Below, one piece after another: positions 26,198-34,873 of a DNA stretch of 64,000 bases. Each line of letters starts with the position of its first letter. Position 1 is the first letter of the stretch. The translations under genes and the position numbers were made by a program. This DNA is from Rhodovarius lipocyclicus (GTDB lineage: Bacteria; Pseudomonadota; Alphaproteobacteria; Acetobacterales; Acetobacteraceae). Below the pieces are notes generated by a model. The model saw only the letters and a program-made list of their open reading frames with translations, was not told where the DNA came from and did not search any database. The stretch spans positions 186,001-250,000 of the forward strand of contig NZ_JAAABL010000001.1 in assembly GCF_009900765.1 (NCBI RefSeq), in the 5' to 3' direction.

Positions 26198-27279
26198 CAG
26201 TCCGCGCGCTCCGGCGGGCGGATCGCCACCTGCACCTGCATGTTGCTGCGCCGCGCGAGCGCCACCCGCGCATCCTCGGACAGGGTCAGCCGCACTTCCA
26301 GCGTGCGGGCATCGACTGCGGCCACGGGGTCCGTGCCGGCCTGGGTGGTGCGGCGGATCTGCCAGCCGATCTCACGCAGGGTGGCGGTGAAATGCCGGGG
26401 CTCGCCGGGCACCAGGATCTCGGCGGGCAGGCCGACCGACAGGCGCGGCACGTCGGTCTCGTACACCTCCGCCACCACATCCATCCGCGTCAGGTCCGCC
26501 ATTTCCAGCAGCCCGTCATTGCCCACCTGGTCGCCGGTGCGGGCCAGGATGCGCAGGATGGTGCCGGCGATGGGGGCATAGACGCGCGACAGCGCGGCAT
26601 CCGCGATGGCCTTGGCCAGCGTGGCCTCGGCGCTCGCCACGCGGGATTCGCCCAGCTGGATGTCCTCGGGCCGGGCGGAGGAGAGGGTTTCGAGCGCCGC
26701 CTGGGCCTCGGCCCGGTCGGCGGCGGCACGGGCGGCGGCATAGCGGTTGCGCTCGGCCACCGCCTCCGCCCCCGCGCCGGAGGGCAGCAGCCGGTCGCTG
26801 CGGCTGGCCTCGCGCCGGGCGTTCTCCTCCTGCGCGGTCAGGCTGGCGATGCGCGCGCGCTGGGATGCGATCTCGCTGGGGCGGCCGGCGGCGATGGTGC
26901 GTTCCAGATTGGCGCGCGCCTCGGTCAGCGCGGCCTCGGCGCGCAGCACCTCGGCATCCTTCAAGGACGCATCGGCGAATTCGGCCAGCAGCTGGCCCTC
27001 CCGCACCACATCGCCCTCGGCCACCAGCAGGCGCGACAGGCGGTTGAGGTTCATCCCCCCGGGGGCCGCCAGGCGGCGGATGCGGCTCTGCGGTTCCACC
27101 CGGCCCAGCGCGCCCACACCCGGCCCCTGCAGGCCGCGCGCCGCGGGGGAGATGACCGGCGGCGCCGGCGGCGGGCCGGGCGGGCGGCCGGGTTCCTGCG
27201 CGGTCAGTTTCCAGGTGGCCCCGGCCCCCACCCCGGCACCCGCCACGGCGAGCAGGATCATCAGCAGCGATCGCTTCAT
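26197..27279 (-). CDS. devB: Periplasmic adaptor of an ABC exporter, DevB/HlyD type
   Basis: 360 aa membrane-fusion protein. One N-terminal anchor helix (~4-22) and a Pro-rich spacer are followed by the first lipoyl half (GALGRVEPQSRIRRLAAPG). A long helical hairpin (~100-215), rich in Ala, Glu and Arg, precedes the second half with RVYAPIAGTILRILARTGDQV. The beta-barrel region follows (VVAEVYETDVPRLSVG). It starts one base after the tetR stop on the same strand, so regulator and exporter are one transcript. It would bridge DevC to an outer-membrane factor; none is adjacent here. Confidence 0.88.
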   Translation of the reverse strand: MKRSLLMILLAVAGAGVGAGATWKLTAQEPGRPPGPPPAPPVISPAARGLQGPGVGALGRVEPQSRIRRLAAPGGMNLNRLSRLLVAEGDVVREGQLLAEFADASLKDAEVLRAEAALTEARANLERTIAAGRPSEIASQRARIASLTAQEENARREASRSDRLLPSGAGAEAVAERNRYAAARAAADRAEAQAALETLSSARPEDIQLGESRVASAEATLAKAIADAALSRVYAPIAGTILRILARTGDQVGNDGLLEMADLTRMDVVAEVYETDVPRLSVGLPAEILVPGEPRHFTATLREIGWQIRRTTQAGTDPVAAVDARTLEVRLTLSEDARVALARRSNMQVQVAIRPPERAD

Positions 27280-27280
27280 C

Positions 27281-27844
27281 TCAGGCGGGCTCCAGCAGGT
27301 TCAGCAGCGTCTCGTGCAGCGCCGCGATGTCTTCGCCCTCCGGCCGGTACATGCCGAAGACGTGGTTGAGGAACAGCCCGTCGCAGGCGGCCATCACGGC
27401 CAGCGCGCGGCCGGGCTTCAGGCCGTCATGGCGCAGCTGCTCGCGGATCAGCTCCGCGATCCGCCGCACCGGGTCCAGCAATTGCGGGAAATGATGGTGC
27501 GCCGCCAGGAAAATGGCGGCCGAGCGCTCGGCCTCCTGCACTTGGGCGCGCTCGATGCCGAAATGCCAGGCGATGACAGCGCGGGCGACACGGCCCGGCC
27601 CCTCCGGCACAGTGGCCAGCACGGCCTCGAACTGTTGGCGGAAGCATTGCGCCAGCCGCTCGATCATGCCGCGCAACAATGCCTCCTTGCTGGCGAAATG
27701 ATACAGCAGCCCGCCCTTGGAGACCCCGGCCTCCCGCGCGGCGGCGGCCAGCGTCAGGGCGGGCACGCCGCGATGCTGGACGATGCGCTCCGCCGCGTCC
27801 AGCACACGGTTGCGCGTGTCGTTCTCGCGGGGGGTGAGGAGCAT
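27281..27844 (-). CDS. TetR family transcriptional regulator of the devBCA-type exporter
   Basis: 187 aa. The N-terminal HTH reads VLDAAERIVQHRGVPALTLAAAAREAGVSKGGLLYHFASKEAL, a textbook TetR recognition region ending in YHFxSKE. The remaining helical domain would bind a ligand. ATG 27844 is preceded immediately by the 16-bp palindrome at 27856-27871, so autorepression is likely. It is followed by devB after one base, suggesting that it represses the whole exporter operon until the substrate, or a drug, appears. Confidence 0.9.
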   Translation of the reverse strand: MLLTPRENDTRNRVLDAAERIVQHRGVPALTLAAAAREAGVSKGGLLYHFASKEALLRGMIERLAQCFRQQFEAVLATVPEGPGRVARAVIAWHFGIERAQVQEAERSAAIFLAAHHHFPQLLDPVRRIAELIREQLRHDGLKPGRALAVMAACDGLFLNHVFGMYRPEGEDIAALHETLLNLLEPA

Positions 27845-27855
27845 GGGCTCTGATA

Positions 27856-27871
27856 TACCGTCCGGACGGTA
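27856..27871. promoter_or_regulatory. TetR-type operator, perfect 16-bp palindrome
   Basis: TACCGTCCGGACGGTA is a perfect inverted repeat located 12 bases upstream of the tetR start codon and 50 bases upstream of the divergent cupin gene. The ACCGTCCGGACGGT core has the look of a classic TetR-family operator. Position between two divergent genes would let one dimer or dimer pair control both. Confidence 0.8.
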
Positions 27872-27920
27872 CAGTTCAAGCGGACTCGCAAGCCCCGATG
27901 GTTCACGGCATAGAGAGACG

Positions 27921-28700
27921 ATGAGCCAAGCCCCCGCACAGCCCCCCGTCCCACCCGGTGTCATCGGCCACAACCGCGCCCATCTGACGCCCCACTACGC
28001 CATCTTCCCGCCGATCGGGATCATGGATTCCTTCCTGCCGGGCCTGGAGCGCTGCATCCTGCGCTTCATGACCTCGCCGCGCATGGGCGCGCGCTTCGCC
28101 GAGGCGATGCTGCTGGTCGCCCCCGGCGGCGGCACGCTGGAGCCGATCGAGGACGGGCTGCAGCACTTCCTGTATGTGCTGTCGGGTGAGCTGGACGTGA
28201 CCCTGGGCAAGAAGAAGCAGACGCTGACCCCGGGCGGCTACGCCTATGCGCCCGAAGGCACGAAGCTGTCCTTCCGCAACCGCGCCGGAGAGCAGGCGCG
28301 CGCGCTGTGGGTGAAGAAGCCCTATGCCGCCCTGAAGGGCGTGCCCTACCCCAAGAGCAAGTTCGGCCACCGCGACCAGGCCCCGCGTGAGGATGTGAAC
28401 GGCCGCTGGCGCTACTTCCTGCTGGGCACCCCCGGCGAGATGTCCATGGATTTCGAGATGAACATCATGGGCTTCGGGCAGGGCACGCATTTCCACTGCG
28501 TGGAGACCCACATCATGGAGCACGGCCTGTACATGCTGAACGGCCAGGGGCTGCAGCTGCTGGGCCGCGACTGGCATGAGATCTGGGAGGGCGACTTCAT
28601 CTGGATGGGCCCCTATGTGCCGCAGCAGTTCTACGCCACCGGCTGGGCCCCCGCCGAGTACCTGCTGTACAAGGACGTGAACCGGGACGTGGAGTTCTGA
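27921..28700 (+). CDS. (S)-ureidoglycine aminohydrolase-like bicupin
   Basis: 259 aa two-cupin protein. Compared with the known plant enzyme, the C-terminal cupin shows the four Mn ligands with exact spacing: Glu and His in ETHIMEH, the next His six residues after that Glu, and the Gln of VPQQFY 40 residues after it. MEHGLYMLNGQG and the GDFIWMGPYVPQ block are typical of AllE/UGlyAH. It would release ammonia from ureidoglycine in the allantoin pathway, giving ureidoglycolate. No other allantoin genes are nearby, so its substrate may differ. ATG 27921 has GAGAGA upstream; the in-frame region further upstream covers the tetR promoter. Confidence 0.82.
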   Translation: MSQAPAQPPVPPGVIGHNRAHLTPHYAIFPPIGIMDSFLPGLERCILRFMTSPRMGARFAEAMLLVAPGGGTLEPIEDGLQHFLYVLSGELDVTLGKKKQTLTPGGYAYAPEGTKLSFRNRAGEQARALWVKKPYAALKGVPYPKSKFGHRDQAPREDVNGRWRYFLLGTPGEMSMDFEMNIMGFGQGTHFHCVETHIMEHGLYMLNGQGLQLLGRDWHEIWEGDFIWMGPYVPQQFYATGWAPAEYLLYKDVNRDVEF

Positions 28701-28724
28701 GGCAGCCAACCGGCGGGCCTGCCT

Positions 28725-28806
28725 GACCGTCCGGTCGGGGGGCGGGATCGCCCCCCTGCTCCGATTCCGCCTTGCAGGACAAGTTCATCAGCCATGCCGG
28801 ACGGTC
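28725..28806. repeat. Inverted repeat and hairpin downstream of the cupin gene
   Basis: Two things overlap here. A strong hairpin, GGGGGGCG at 28737-28744 and CGCCCCCC at 28749-28756 with a four-base loop, probably ends the cupin transcript. Around it, GACCGTCCGG (28725-28734) and its exact complement CCGGACGGTC (28797-28806) form a wide inverted repeat. Each arm also matches nine bases of the TetR operator at 27856-27871. The rest of the 260-base gap to the thiolase-like gene holds no gene. Confidence 0.5.
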
Positions 28807-28940
28807 GGTCGGGCGCCGGGATGCCCTTCGGCCGGCCGCTAGGCCCTGGAAATTGCGCAAACCTGTGCGCTGTTTCTTTCCCCCGGTTGACGCGCGGCTT
28901 TCCTCGGACAAGGCTGCGGCATCACACTGAGGAGGAAATC

Positions 28941-28964
28941 ATGCCAGCAAGGAATGCACGATGA
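28941..28964 (+). CDS. Seven-codon leader ORF overlapping the thiolase-like gene start
   Basis: ATG 28941 follows GAGGAGGAA (28929-28937), the strongest ribosome site in this region, and reads MPARNAR before a TGA at 28962-28964. That stop overlaps the thiolase-like start codon as ATGA (28961). The thiolase gene has its own weaker AAGGAA. This arrangement would couple translation of the main gene to the leader. Alternatively the strong site simply serves 28961 at an unusually long distance. It is too short to have a defined function. Confidence 0.45.
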   Translation: MPARNAR

Positions 28965-30124
28965 CCGAAGCGTACATCGTGGGTGCCTTCGAGCACCCGA
29001 CCCGCAAGGCCGAAACCAAGTCCACCGCCCAGCTGCACGCCGAGGTCGCCTATGGCGCCCTGCAGGATGCCGGCCTGACGGTCGATGACATCGACGGCTA
29101 CATGTGTGCCGGCGACGCACCGGGCATGGGCCCGCTGTCGATGGTCGAGTACATGAACCTGCGCAAGCTGCGCTACGTGGACAGCACCGACACCGGCGGC
29201 TCCTCCTACGTGATCCACGTCGGCCACGCGGCGGACATGATCAAGCAGGGCAAGGCCAATGTCATCCTGATCACGCTCGCCGGCCGCCCGCGCGCCGAGG
29301 GCATGCAGACCGGCACCGCCGTGCGCAGCGCCGGCTCGGGCGTTCCCGACGAGCCGTTCGAGCTGCCCTATGGCCGCACCATCGCCACCATGCACGCCAT
29401 GGTCGCGCAGCGGCACATGTACGAATACGGCACCACCAGCGAGCAGCTGGCCTGGGTGAAGGTCGCGGCCAGCACCCACGCCCAGTACAACCCGCACGCG
29501 ATGCTGCCGAAGGTGGTCACGGTCGAGGATGTGGTGAACTCGCCCATGATCGCCGACCCGCTGCACCGCCTCGACTGCTGCGTCATCTCCGACGGCGGCG
29601 GCGCCATCATCGTGGCGCGTGAGGAAATCGCGCGGAAGCTGAAGCGCCCGCTGGTCAAGGTTCGCGGCTATGGCGAGCATGTGAAGCACCAGATGGCCGG
29701 CCAGGTGGACCTGACCTATTCGGCCTCCGTGCTCTCGGGCAAGACGGCGTTCGGCATGGCGGGGGTGAAGCCCTCCGACATCAAGTACGCCTCGATCTAT
29801 GACAGCTTCACCATCTCCGTGATCGTGCAGCTCGAGGATCTGGGCTTCTGCGAGAAGGGCCAGGGCGGCCGCTTCGTGGCCGATGGCAACCTGATCTCGG
29901 GCGTGGGCAAGCTGCCTTTCAACACGGATGGCGGCGGGCTGTGCAACAACCATCCGTCCAACCGCGGCGGCATGACCAAGGTGATCGAGGCCGTGCGCCA
30001 GGCGCGTGGCGAAGCGCACCCGGCCGTGCAGGTGAAGAACCATGACCTGGTACTGGCGAACGGCAAGGGCGGCAGCCTGTGCACCCGCCATGGCTGCGGC
30101 ACCGTCATCCTGGAGGCTGTGTGA
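28961..30124 (+). CDS. Thiolase-fold protein lacking the nucleophilic cysteine (aldolase-like)
   Basis: 387 aa of thiolase fold. The SCP2-type C-terminal part is recognisable (STDTGGSSYVIHVGHA for the nucleophile region, CVISDGGGAIIVA, YDSFTISVIVQLEDLGF). The nucleophile loop has Ser/Thr/Gly instead of Cys, and the usual GHP histidine loop reads CNNHPSNRGGM. This pattern, together with a coupled DUF35 gene, resembles Ltp2-type retro-aldolases or non-decarboxylating partners rather than true thiolases. The ATG at 28961 lies inside the leader-ORF stop and the stop overlaps the DUF35 start. The substrate is unknown, probably an acyl-CoA. Confidence 0.85.
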   Translation: MTEAYIVGAFEHPTRKAETKSTAQLHAEVAYGALQDAGLTVDDIDGYMCAGDAPGMGPLSMVEYMNLRKLRYVDSTDTGGSSYVIHVGHAADMIKQGKANVILITLAGRPRAEGMQTGTAVRSAGSGVPDEPFELPYGRTIATMHAMVAQRHMYEYGTTSEQLAWVKVAASTHAQYNPHAMLPKVVTVEDVVNSPMIADPLHRLDCCVISDGGGAIIVAREEIARKLKRPLVKVRGYGEHVKHQMAGQVDLTYSASVLSGKTAFGMAGVKPSDIKYASIYDSFTISVIVQLEDLGFCEKGQGGRFVADGNLISGVGKLPFNTDGGGLCNNHPSNRGGMTKVIEAVRQARGEAHPAVQVKNHDLVLANGKGGSLCTRHGCGTVILEAV

Positions 30125-30519
30125 TGCCCACTCCCGCTTTCAACCGCATCCCCGCTCCGCCGAACGAGGACCCGGACAACAAGCCGTTCTTCGACGCGGC
30201 GCGCGAAGGCAAGCTGCTGATCGGCCTGTGCAAGGACACCGGCAAGCACTTCTTCTACCCGCGCGGCGCCTCGCCCTACACGCTGTCCTCGAACGTCGAG
30301 TTCGTGGAGAGCAAGGGTGAGGGCGTGATCTATTCCTGGTCCGTCCAGCGCGGCAAGGAGCCTTACTGCCTGGCCTATGTCACGCTATCCGAGGGTGTGA
30401 CCATCATGACCAACATCGTCGACACCGACCTGGACGAAGTGAAGATCGGCCAGAAGGTGAAGGTGGTGTTCAAGCCGACCAATGGCGGCGCGCCGATGCC
30501 GATGTTCGTGCCGGCCTGA
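30124..30519 (+). CDS. DUF35 / OB-fold acyl-CoA-associated protein, zinc ribbon lost
   Basis: 131 aa partner of the thiolase-like gene. The C-terminal OB fold is visible (GEGVIYSWSVQRG, PYCLAYVTLSEGVTIMTNIV, VKIGQKVKVVFKP). The N-terminal rubredoxin-like ribbon, normally with four Cys, is reduced to one (GLCKDTGKHFFYPRG), so zinc binding is very doubtful. In the known pair ChsH2/Ltp2 the DUF35 protein supports the aldolase or hydratase. The ATG at 30124 overlaps the upstream stop. A clear terminator follows at 30535. Confidence 0.88.
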   Translation: MPTPAFNRIPAPPNEDPDNKPFFDAAREGKLLIGLCKDTGKHFFYPRGASPYTLSSNVEFVESKGEGVIYSWSVQRGKEPYCLAYVTLSEGVTIMTNIVDTDLDEVKIGQKVKVVFKPTNGGAPMPMFVPA

Positions 30520-30534
30520 AGGGCACAATGATCA

Positions 30535-30560
30535 GGGCGGGAGCGATCCCGCCCTTTTTT
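30535..30560 (+). terminator. Rho-independent terminator of the thiolase-like/DUF35 operon
   Basis: Perfect 8-bp stem GGGCGGGA (30535-30542) and TCCCGCCC (30547-30554) with loop GCGA, followed by six T residues (30555-30560). It starts 16 bases after the DUF35 stop. This is the cleanest intrinsic terminator in the window. Confidence 0.92.
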
Positions 30561-30683
30561 ATGGGCCGATTTCAAACAAAACAGGAACAACGCCCTTCCA
30601 AAAACGCGAGACTCCCGCCATGATACACGCATAGGTGGTAGAGCCGGGCAGAACGCGCGGCGGCATCGGGCCAGCCACGCAGG

Positions 30684-33296
30684 ATGCTGTGCATGACGGT
30701 CACTCTCGCCCGCCGGTCCCTGGCCTCCGCCGGGCAGCAGCTGAATGATGGCAGCGACTATGCCGACCTGTCGTCGGATGGGCTGTATCTGGTCTTCCAG
30801 TCCGATGCCACGAACCCTTCGCTGGCCGATGGCAATGGCGTGACCGACATCTGGCGGCAGAACCGCTCGACCGGCGCGCTGGAACGGGTCTCGGCCTCCG
30901 CCACCGGGGTGGAGGCGAATGGCGCCTCCTTCGGGGCCGCGGTCAGCGGTGACGGGCGTTATGTCGTCTTCACCTCCCTGGCCAGCAACCTGGCGGGGGC
31001 GGACGCCAACGGCTTCGCCGACATCTTCCGCAAGGACATGGTGACGGGCGCGGTGCTGCTGGTCTCCCTCAACACGCTGGGGGTGGCGGCCAATTCGGTC
31101 TCCTACGGCGCGGCGGTGAACGCGGATGGGCGGTATGTCGCCTTCCTCTCCGCCGCGTCCGACCTGGTGGCGGGCGACGGCAACGGGCTGATCGACGTCT
31201 TCCTGCGGGACATGGTGACGGGCCAGATCAGCCTGGTTTCCCTCACCGCCGATGCGCGGCAGGCCAATGGCAGCGCGCTGAACCGCGCGGCCATCTCGGC
31301 CGATGGCCGCTATGTCGTCTTCGACAGCAATGCCGCCAACCTGATCGCCAGCGACACCAATTCCCGCGACGACGTGTTCCTGAAGGACATGCTGACCGGC
31401 GCGCTGATCCGCGTGACCGAGGGCGCCAATGGCGAGGAGATGGGCGGCGGCTTCGAGGGCACGCTGAAGCCCGCCATCTCCGCCGATGGGCGCTATGTGG
31501 TGTTCGCCACCAAGGCGGCGCTGCTGGCCGGCGACACCAATGGCGCGATGGATGTGTACCGCAAGGATGTGCTGACGGGCGCCGTGGTGCTGGTCAGCGC
31601 CACCGGCAGCGGCATCGCCGGCAATGGCGACAGCTATGACGCCGATATCTCGGGCGATGGGCGCGATGTCACCTTCACTTCGCTCGCCAGCACCTTCGCC
31701 GCCGATGACCGGCCGGTCTCGGCCGACATCTTCCGCAAGGACCTGCTGACCGGAGAGCTGACGCTGATCTCGGTGGCCACGACCGGCGCGCCGGGCTTCG
31801 GGGAATCCACCCATTCGGCGATCAGCGCGGATGGGCTGACGGTGGCCTTCGCCTCCACGGCGCCCGATCTGGTCACGGGCGACAGCAACGCGGTGCAGGA
31901 CGTGTTCGGCGCCGAGATCGGCGCGCCGCGCGGCACCCAATACGGCACCGCGGGCAATGACGCGCTGGTGGGCGGCGGTGAGACCGACAACCTGTACGGC
32001 CTGGCCGGCGATGACGCGCTGTGGGGCGAGGACGGCAATGACTGGCTGGAGGGCGGGCCGGGCGACGACATCCTGTATGGCGGGCCGGGCAGCGACGTGA
32101 TGATCGGGGGCACCGGCAACGACCAGTATGTGGTCGATGCCCCCGGCGACCGCGTGATCGAGAATGAGGACGAGGGCACCGACACCGTCTGGTCCAGCGC
32201 CGACGACTACACCCTGCCCTCCTTCGTCGAGATCGGGCGGCTGTTCGGCACCGGTACCTCGCTGGGCGCGGGCTCCACCCCGGTGCAGCTGGTGGCCAAC
32301 CCGCTGCTGGTCAGCACGCTGCATGGCGGCGGCGGCGACGACGTGCTGTGGGGCGGCCCGAATGGCGATGTGCTGGATGGCGGCGCGGGGGACGACATCC
32401 TGCGCGGCGGCGCCGGGAACGACACGATGATCGGCGGGTTGGGCAACGACCAGGCCGTGGTCGCGCAGCTGGGCGACCGCTTCATCGAAAACCCCGATGA
32501 GGGCATCGACACCGCCTGGGTCACGGTCGATGGCTGGACTGTCCCGGTGAATGTGGAGATCGGCCGGCTGGCCGGCACCGCGACCGTGTTGCTGGGCTCG
32601 GAGGGTTATCAGCAGCTGGTCGCCAACCCGCTGTTCGGCAGCCGGCTGGAAGGCGGCTCGGGCGACGATGTGCTGTGGGGCAGCGTGTTCGACGACACGC
32701 TGATCGGCCATGACGGCAACGACATCCTGCGCGGCGGCCCGGGCAATGACCTCATGGTGGGGGGCCTCGGGAACGACCACTACATCGTGGACGACCTGGG
32801 CGACGTGATCGTGGAACAGCCCGACGAGGGCTACGACACCGCCTGGGTCTCGGTCAGCGGCTACTGGGTCTCCCCGAACATCGAGGTGGTCTATCTGGCC
32901 GGCACCGCCAACCTGGTCCATGGCAGCGATGGCGGGGAGAACCTGGTCGCCAACCCGCTGATCGGCAGCACGCTGGACGGGCGCGGCGGCAATGACATCC
33001 TCTGGGGCTCCAACGCCCATGATGTGCTGGATGGCGGCCGGGGCGACGACATCCTGTACGGCTATGGCGGCGCCGACCTGTTCGTCTTCAACATCCCCGA
33101 TTGGGGGCATGACCAGATCTCGGATTTCCATCGCGCGGAGGGCGACAAGCTCTACATGGTCGGCAGCGGCGTGACCGGCTTTTCCCAGCTCAGCGTGACC
33201 GTGGCGGGAGGCAACACCGCCCTGCGCTACGGCGACAACGATATCTTTCTCTACAACGTCACGGACATCCAGGCCTCGGATTTCGTGTTCGCGTAG
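30684..33296 (+). CDS. Secreted-type protein: PD40-like propeller plus RTX calcium-binding repeats
   Basis: 870 aa. Residues ~1-410 hold seven or so propeller repeats, each with an SADGRYVVF-like strand about every 55-60 residues. From ~415 to the end are RTX nonapeptides (GGxGxDxLx type, for example GGAGDDILRGG). LVANPL recurs at residues 536, 645 and 754, exactly 109 residues apart, marking three equal modules. The final ~100 residues (ending TDIQASDFVFA) are of the type-I secretion signal kind, and there is no N-terminal signal peptide. ATG 30684 or 30693 may be the start. Product is probably exported and calcium-folded; function unknown. Confidence 0.88.
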   Translation: MLCMTVTLARRSLASAGQQLNDGSDYADLSSDGLYLVFQSDATNPSLADGNGVTDIWRQNRSTGALERVSASATGVEANGASFGAAVSGDGRYVVFTSLASNLAGADANGFADIFRKDMVTGAVLLVSLNTLGVAANSVSYGAAVNADGRYVAFLSAASDLVAGDGNGLIDVFLRDMVTGQISLVSLTADARQANGSALNRAAISADGRYVVFDSNAANLIASDTNSRDDVFLKDMLTGALIRVTEGANGEEMGGGFEGTLKPAISADGRYVVFATKAALLAGDTNGAMDVYRKDVLTGAVVLVSATGSGIAGNGDSYDADISGDGRDVTFTSLASTFAADDRPVSADIFRKDLLTGELTLISVATTGAPGFGESTHSAISADGLTVAFASTAPDLVTGDSNAVQDVFGAEIGAPRGTQYGTAGNDALVGGGETDNLYGLAGDDALWGEDGNDWLEGGPGDDILYGGPGSDVMIGGTGNDQYVVDAPGDRVIENEDEGTDTVWSSADDYTLPSFVEIGRLFGTGTSLGAGSTPVQLVANPLLVSTLHGGGGDDVLWGGPNGDVLDGGAGDDILRGGAGNDTMIGGLGNDQAVVAQLGDRFIENPDEGIDTAWVTVDGWTVPVNVEIGRLAGTATVLLGSEGYQQLVANPLFGSRLEGGSGDDVLWGSVFDDTLIGHDGNDILRGGPGNDLMVGGLGNDHYIVDDLGDVIVEQPDEGYDTAWVSVSGYWVSPNIEVVYLAGTANLVHGSDGGENLVANPLIGSTLDGRGGNDILWGSNAHDVLDGGRGDDILYGYGGADLFVFNIPDWGHDQISDFHRAEGDKLYMVGSGVTGFSQLSVTVAGGNTALRYGDNDIFLYNVTDIQASDFVFA

Positions 33297-33358
33297 CATC
33301 TTACCGTTTGTTGCAATTCGTTCACGCGATGAAAGCGCATAAGCCCGGCTGAGGCGCT

Positions 33359-34873
33359 ATGAAGGCGCTACATGTCATCGCACTCATTCCCGGCGCCGCG
33401 GCCATGAACGGCCGCCTTCCCGCCCTGCTGGCGGCGCTTCTGCTCCCGGCCTGTTCGGTGGGGCCGGACTACGCGCTGCCGCGCCTGGAACTGCCGTCGC
33501 GCTGGGCCAGCGCCCGCCCTGCCCCCGCGCCCGAGGCCACCGAGCCCGAGGCACCGCTGGCCAATTGGTGGCACCTGCTGAACGACCCGCTGCTGGATGC
33601 GCTGATCGAGGAAGCGATGCGCGGCAATCTCGACGTCGCCTCAGCCAGCGCCACGATCCGTGAGGCACGGGCCGCGCGCGGCCAGCAGGCCGCCCTGCTG
33701 CTGCCCAGCCTGGCCGGCGGCGCCTCGGCCACGCGCAGCCGCACAGGCAGCACCACCACCAACACCACCCGCACCGCTAGCCAGTTCCAGGCTGGCTTCG
33801 ACGCGGGGTGGGAGGCGGACCTGTTCGGCGGCAACCGCCGCGCGCTGGAGGCCGCCGATCTCGGCCTGCAGGCGGCCGAGAACGACCTGCGCTCCGTCAC
33901 GCTGACGCTGGTGGGCGAGGTCGCGTCCAACTACGTGCAGTTGCGCGGCTATCAGGCGCGGCTGGAGCTGACGCGGCGCACCGCGGCCTCGCAGCGGCAG
34001 ACGGCGGCGCTGACGCGCTCGCTGTATCAGGCGGGCTCGGCCTCGGCGCTGGATGTGGCCCGCGCCACGGCCACCGCCGCCTCGACCGAGGCCGGCATCC
34101 CCACGCTGGAGATCAGCTACGCCACCAGCCTGTTCAGCCTGGGCCTACTGCTCGGCCAGCCGCCGGCGGCTCTTGCCCCCCGGCTGGACACGCCCCGGCC
34201 CATCCCGGAGCCCCGGCGCTTCACCGCAACCGGCGTGCCCGGGGACCTGCTGCGCGCCCGGCCGGACCTGCGCGCGGCCGAGCGCCAGCTGGCCCAGGCC
34301 ACGGCGCTGATCGGCCAGGCGGAGGCCCAGCGTTACCCCTCCATCAGCGTCAGCGGCACGCTCTCGGTCTCGGCGGCGCGGATGGGGGATCTGGCGCGGA
34401 ATTCGGCGCTCAGCTGGTCCTTCGGGCCCACGCTGAACATCCCCATCTTCAGCGGCGGACAGCTGGCCGCCGCCGTGCGCCAGGCCGAGGCCCAGCGCGA
34501 CCGCTATTACGTCGCCTTCCGCGCCGCCGTGCTCTCGGCGTTGCAGGATGTGGAGACGGCGCTCGTCACCCTCGCCCAGCAGCGGGAGCGGGTGGAGCGC
34601 CTGACCGAGACCGTCACCGCCCAGCGTGAAGCCGCCCGCCTCTCCCGCACCCTGTTCCAGACCGGTGCCACCGGCTTCCTGGATGTGCTGGACGCGGAGC
34701 GCACCCTGTTCACCGCCGAGGATTCCCTGCTGCAAAGCCGCATCGCCGTCGTCAGCGCCTTCGTGGCGCTGAACAAGGCGCTGGGCGGCGGCTGGGACGG
34801 CGAGATCGACACCAGCCGGCCCGAAGTGGTGGATACCGCCACGGGCCCCAGGCTCAGGACCATCGCACCATGA
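33359..34873 (+). CDS. Outer-membrane factor lipoprotein, NodT/TolC type
   Basis: 504 aa outer-membrane channel of the RND/MacAB efflux type. A lipobox LLLPAC precedes GPDYALPRLELP, the usual start of mature NodT proteins. Two repeats of long helices and strands follow, including NWWHLLNDPLLDALIEEAMRGNLDVASASATIREARAA and FGPTLNIPIFSGGQLAAAVRQAEAQRD. ATG 33359 has GAGG upstream but gives a long n-region; ATG 33404 would give a more usual lipoprotein signal. The four-base overlap with the adaptor gene shows that it belongs to the MacAB-like operon. Confidence 0.9.
   Translation: MKALHVIALIPGAAAMNGRLPALLAALLLPACSVGPDYALPRLELPSRWASARPAPAPEATEPEAPLANWWHLLNDPLLDALIEEAMRGNLDVASASATIREARAARGQQAALLLPSLAGGASATRSRTGSTTTNTTRTASQFQAGFDAGWEADLFGGNRRALEAADLGLQAAENDLRSVTLTLVGEVASNYVQLRGYQARLELTRRTAASQRQTAALTRSLYQAGSASALDVARATATAASTEAGIPTLEISYATSLFSLGLLLGQPPAALAPRLDTPRPIPEPRRFTATGVPGDLLRARPDLRAAERQLAQATALIGQAEAQRYPSISVSGTLSVSAARMGDLARNSALSWSFGPTLNIPIFSGGQLAAAVRQAEAQRDRYYVAFRAAVLSALQDVETALVTLAQQRERVERLTETVTAQREAARLSRTLFQTGATGFLDVLDAERTLFTAEDSLLQSRIAVVSAFVALNKALGGGWDGEIDTSRPEVVDTATGPRLRTIAP

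Noticed and set aside
31930-33100. Repetitive DNA considered as a CRISPR-like array
   Set aside because: The repeats are in frame and encode RTX nonapeptides; there are no short identical repeats with unique spacers.
30375-33299. Open frame of ~970 codons on the minus strand opposite the RTX gene
   Set aside because: It is a by-product of GC-rich repeats, has low-complexity Ala/Gly/Arg/His composition without any domain, and lies fully antisense to a gene with clear propeller and RTX structure.
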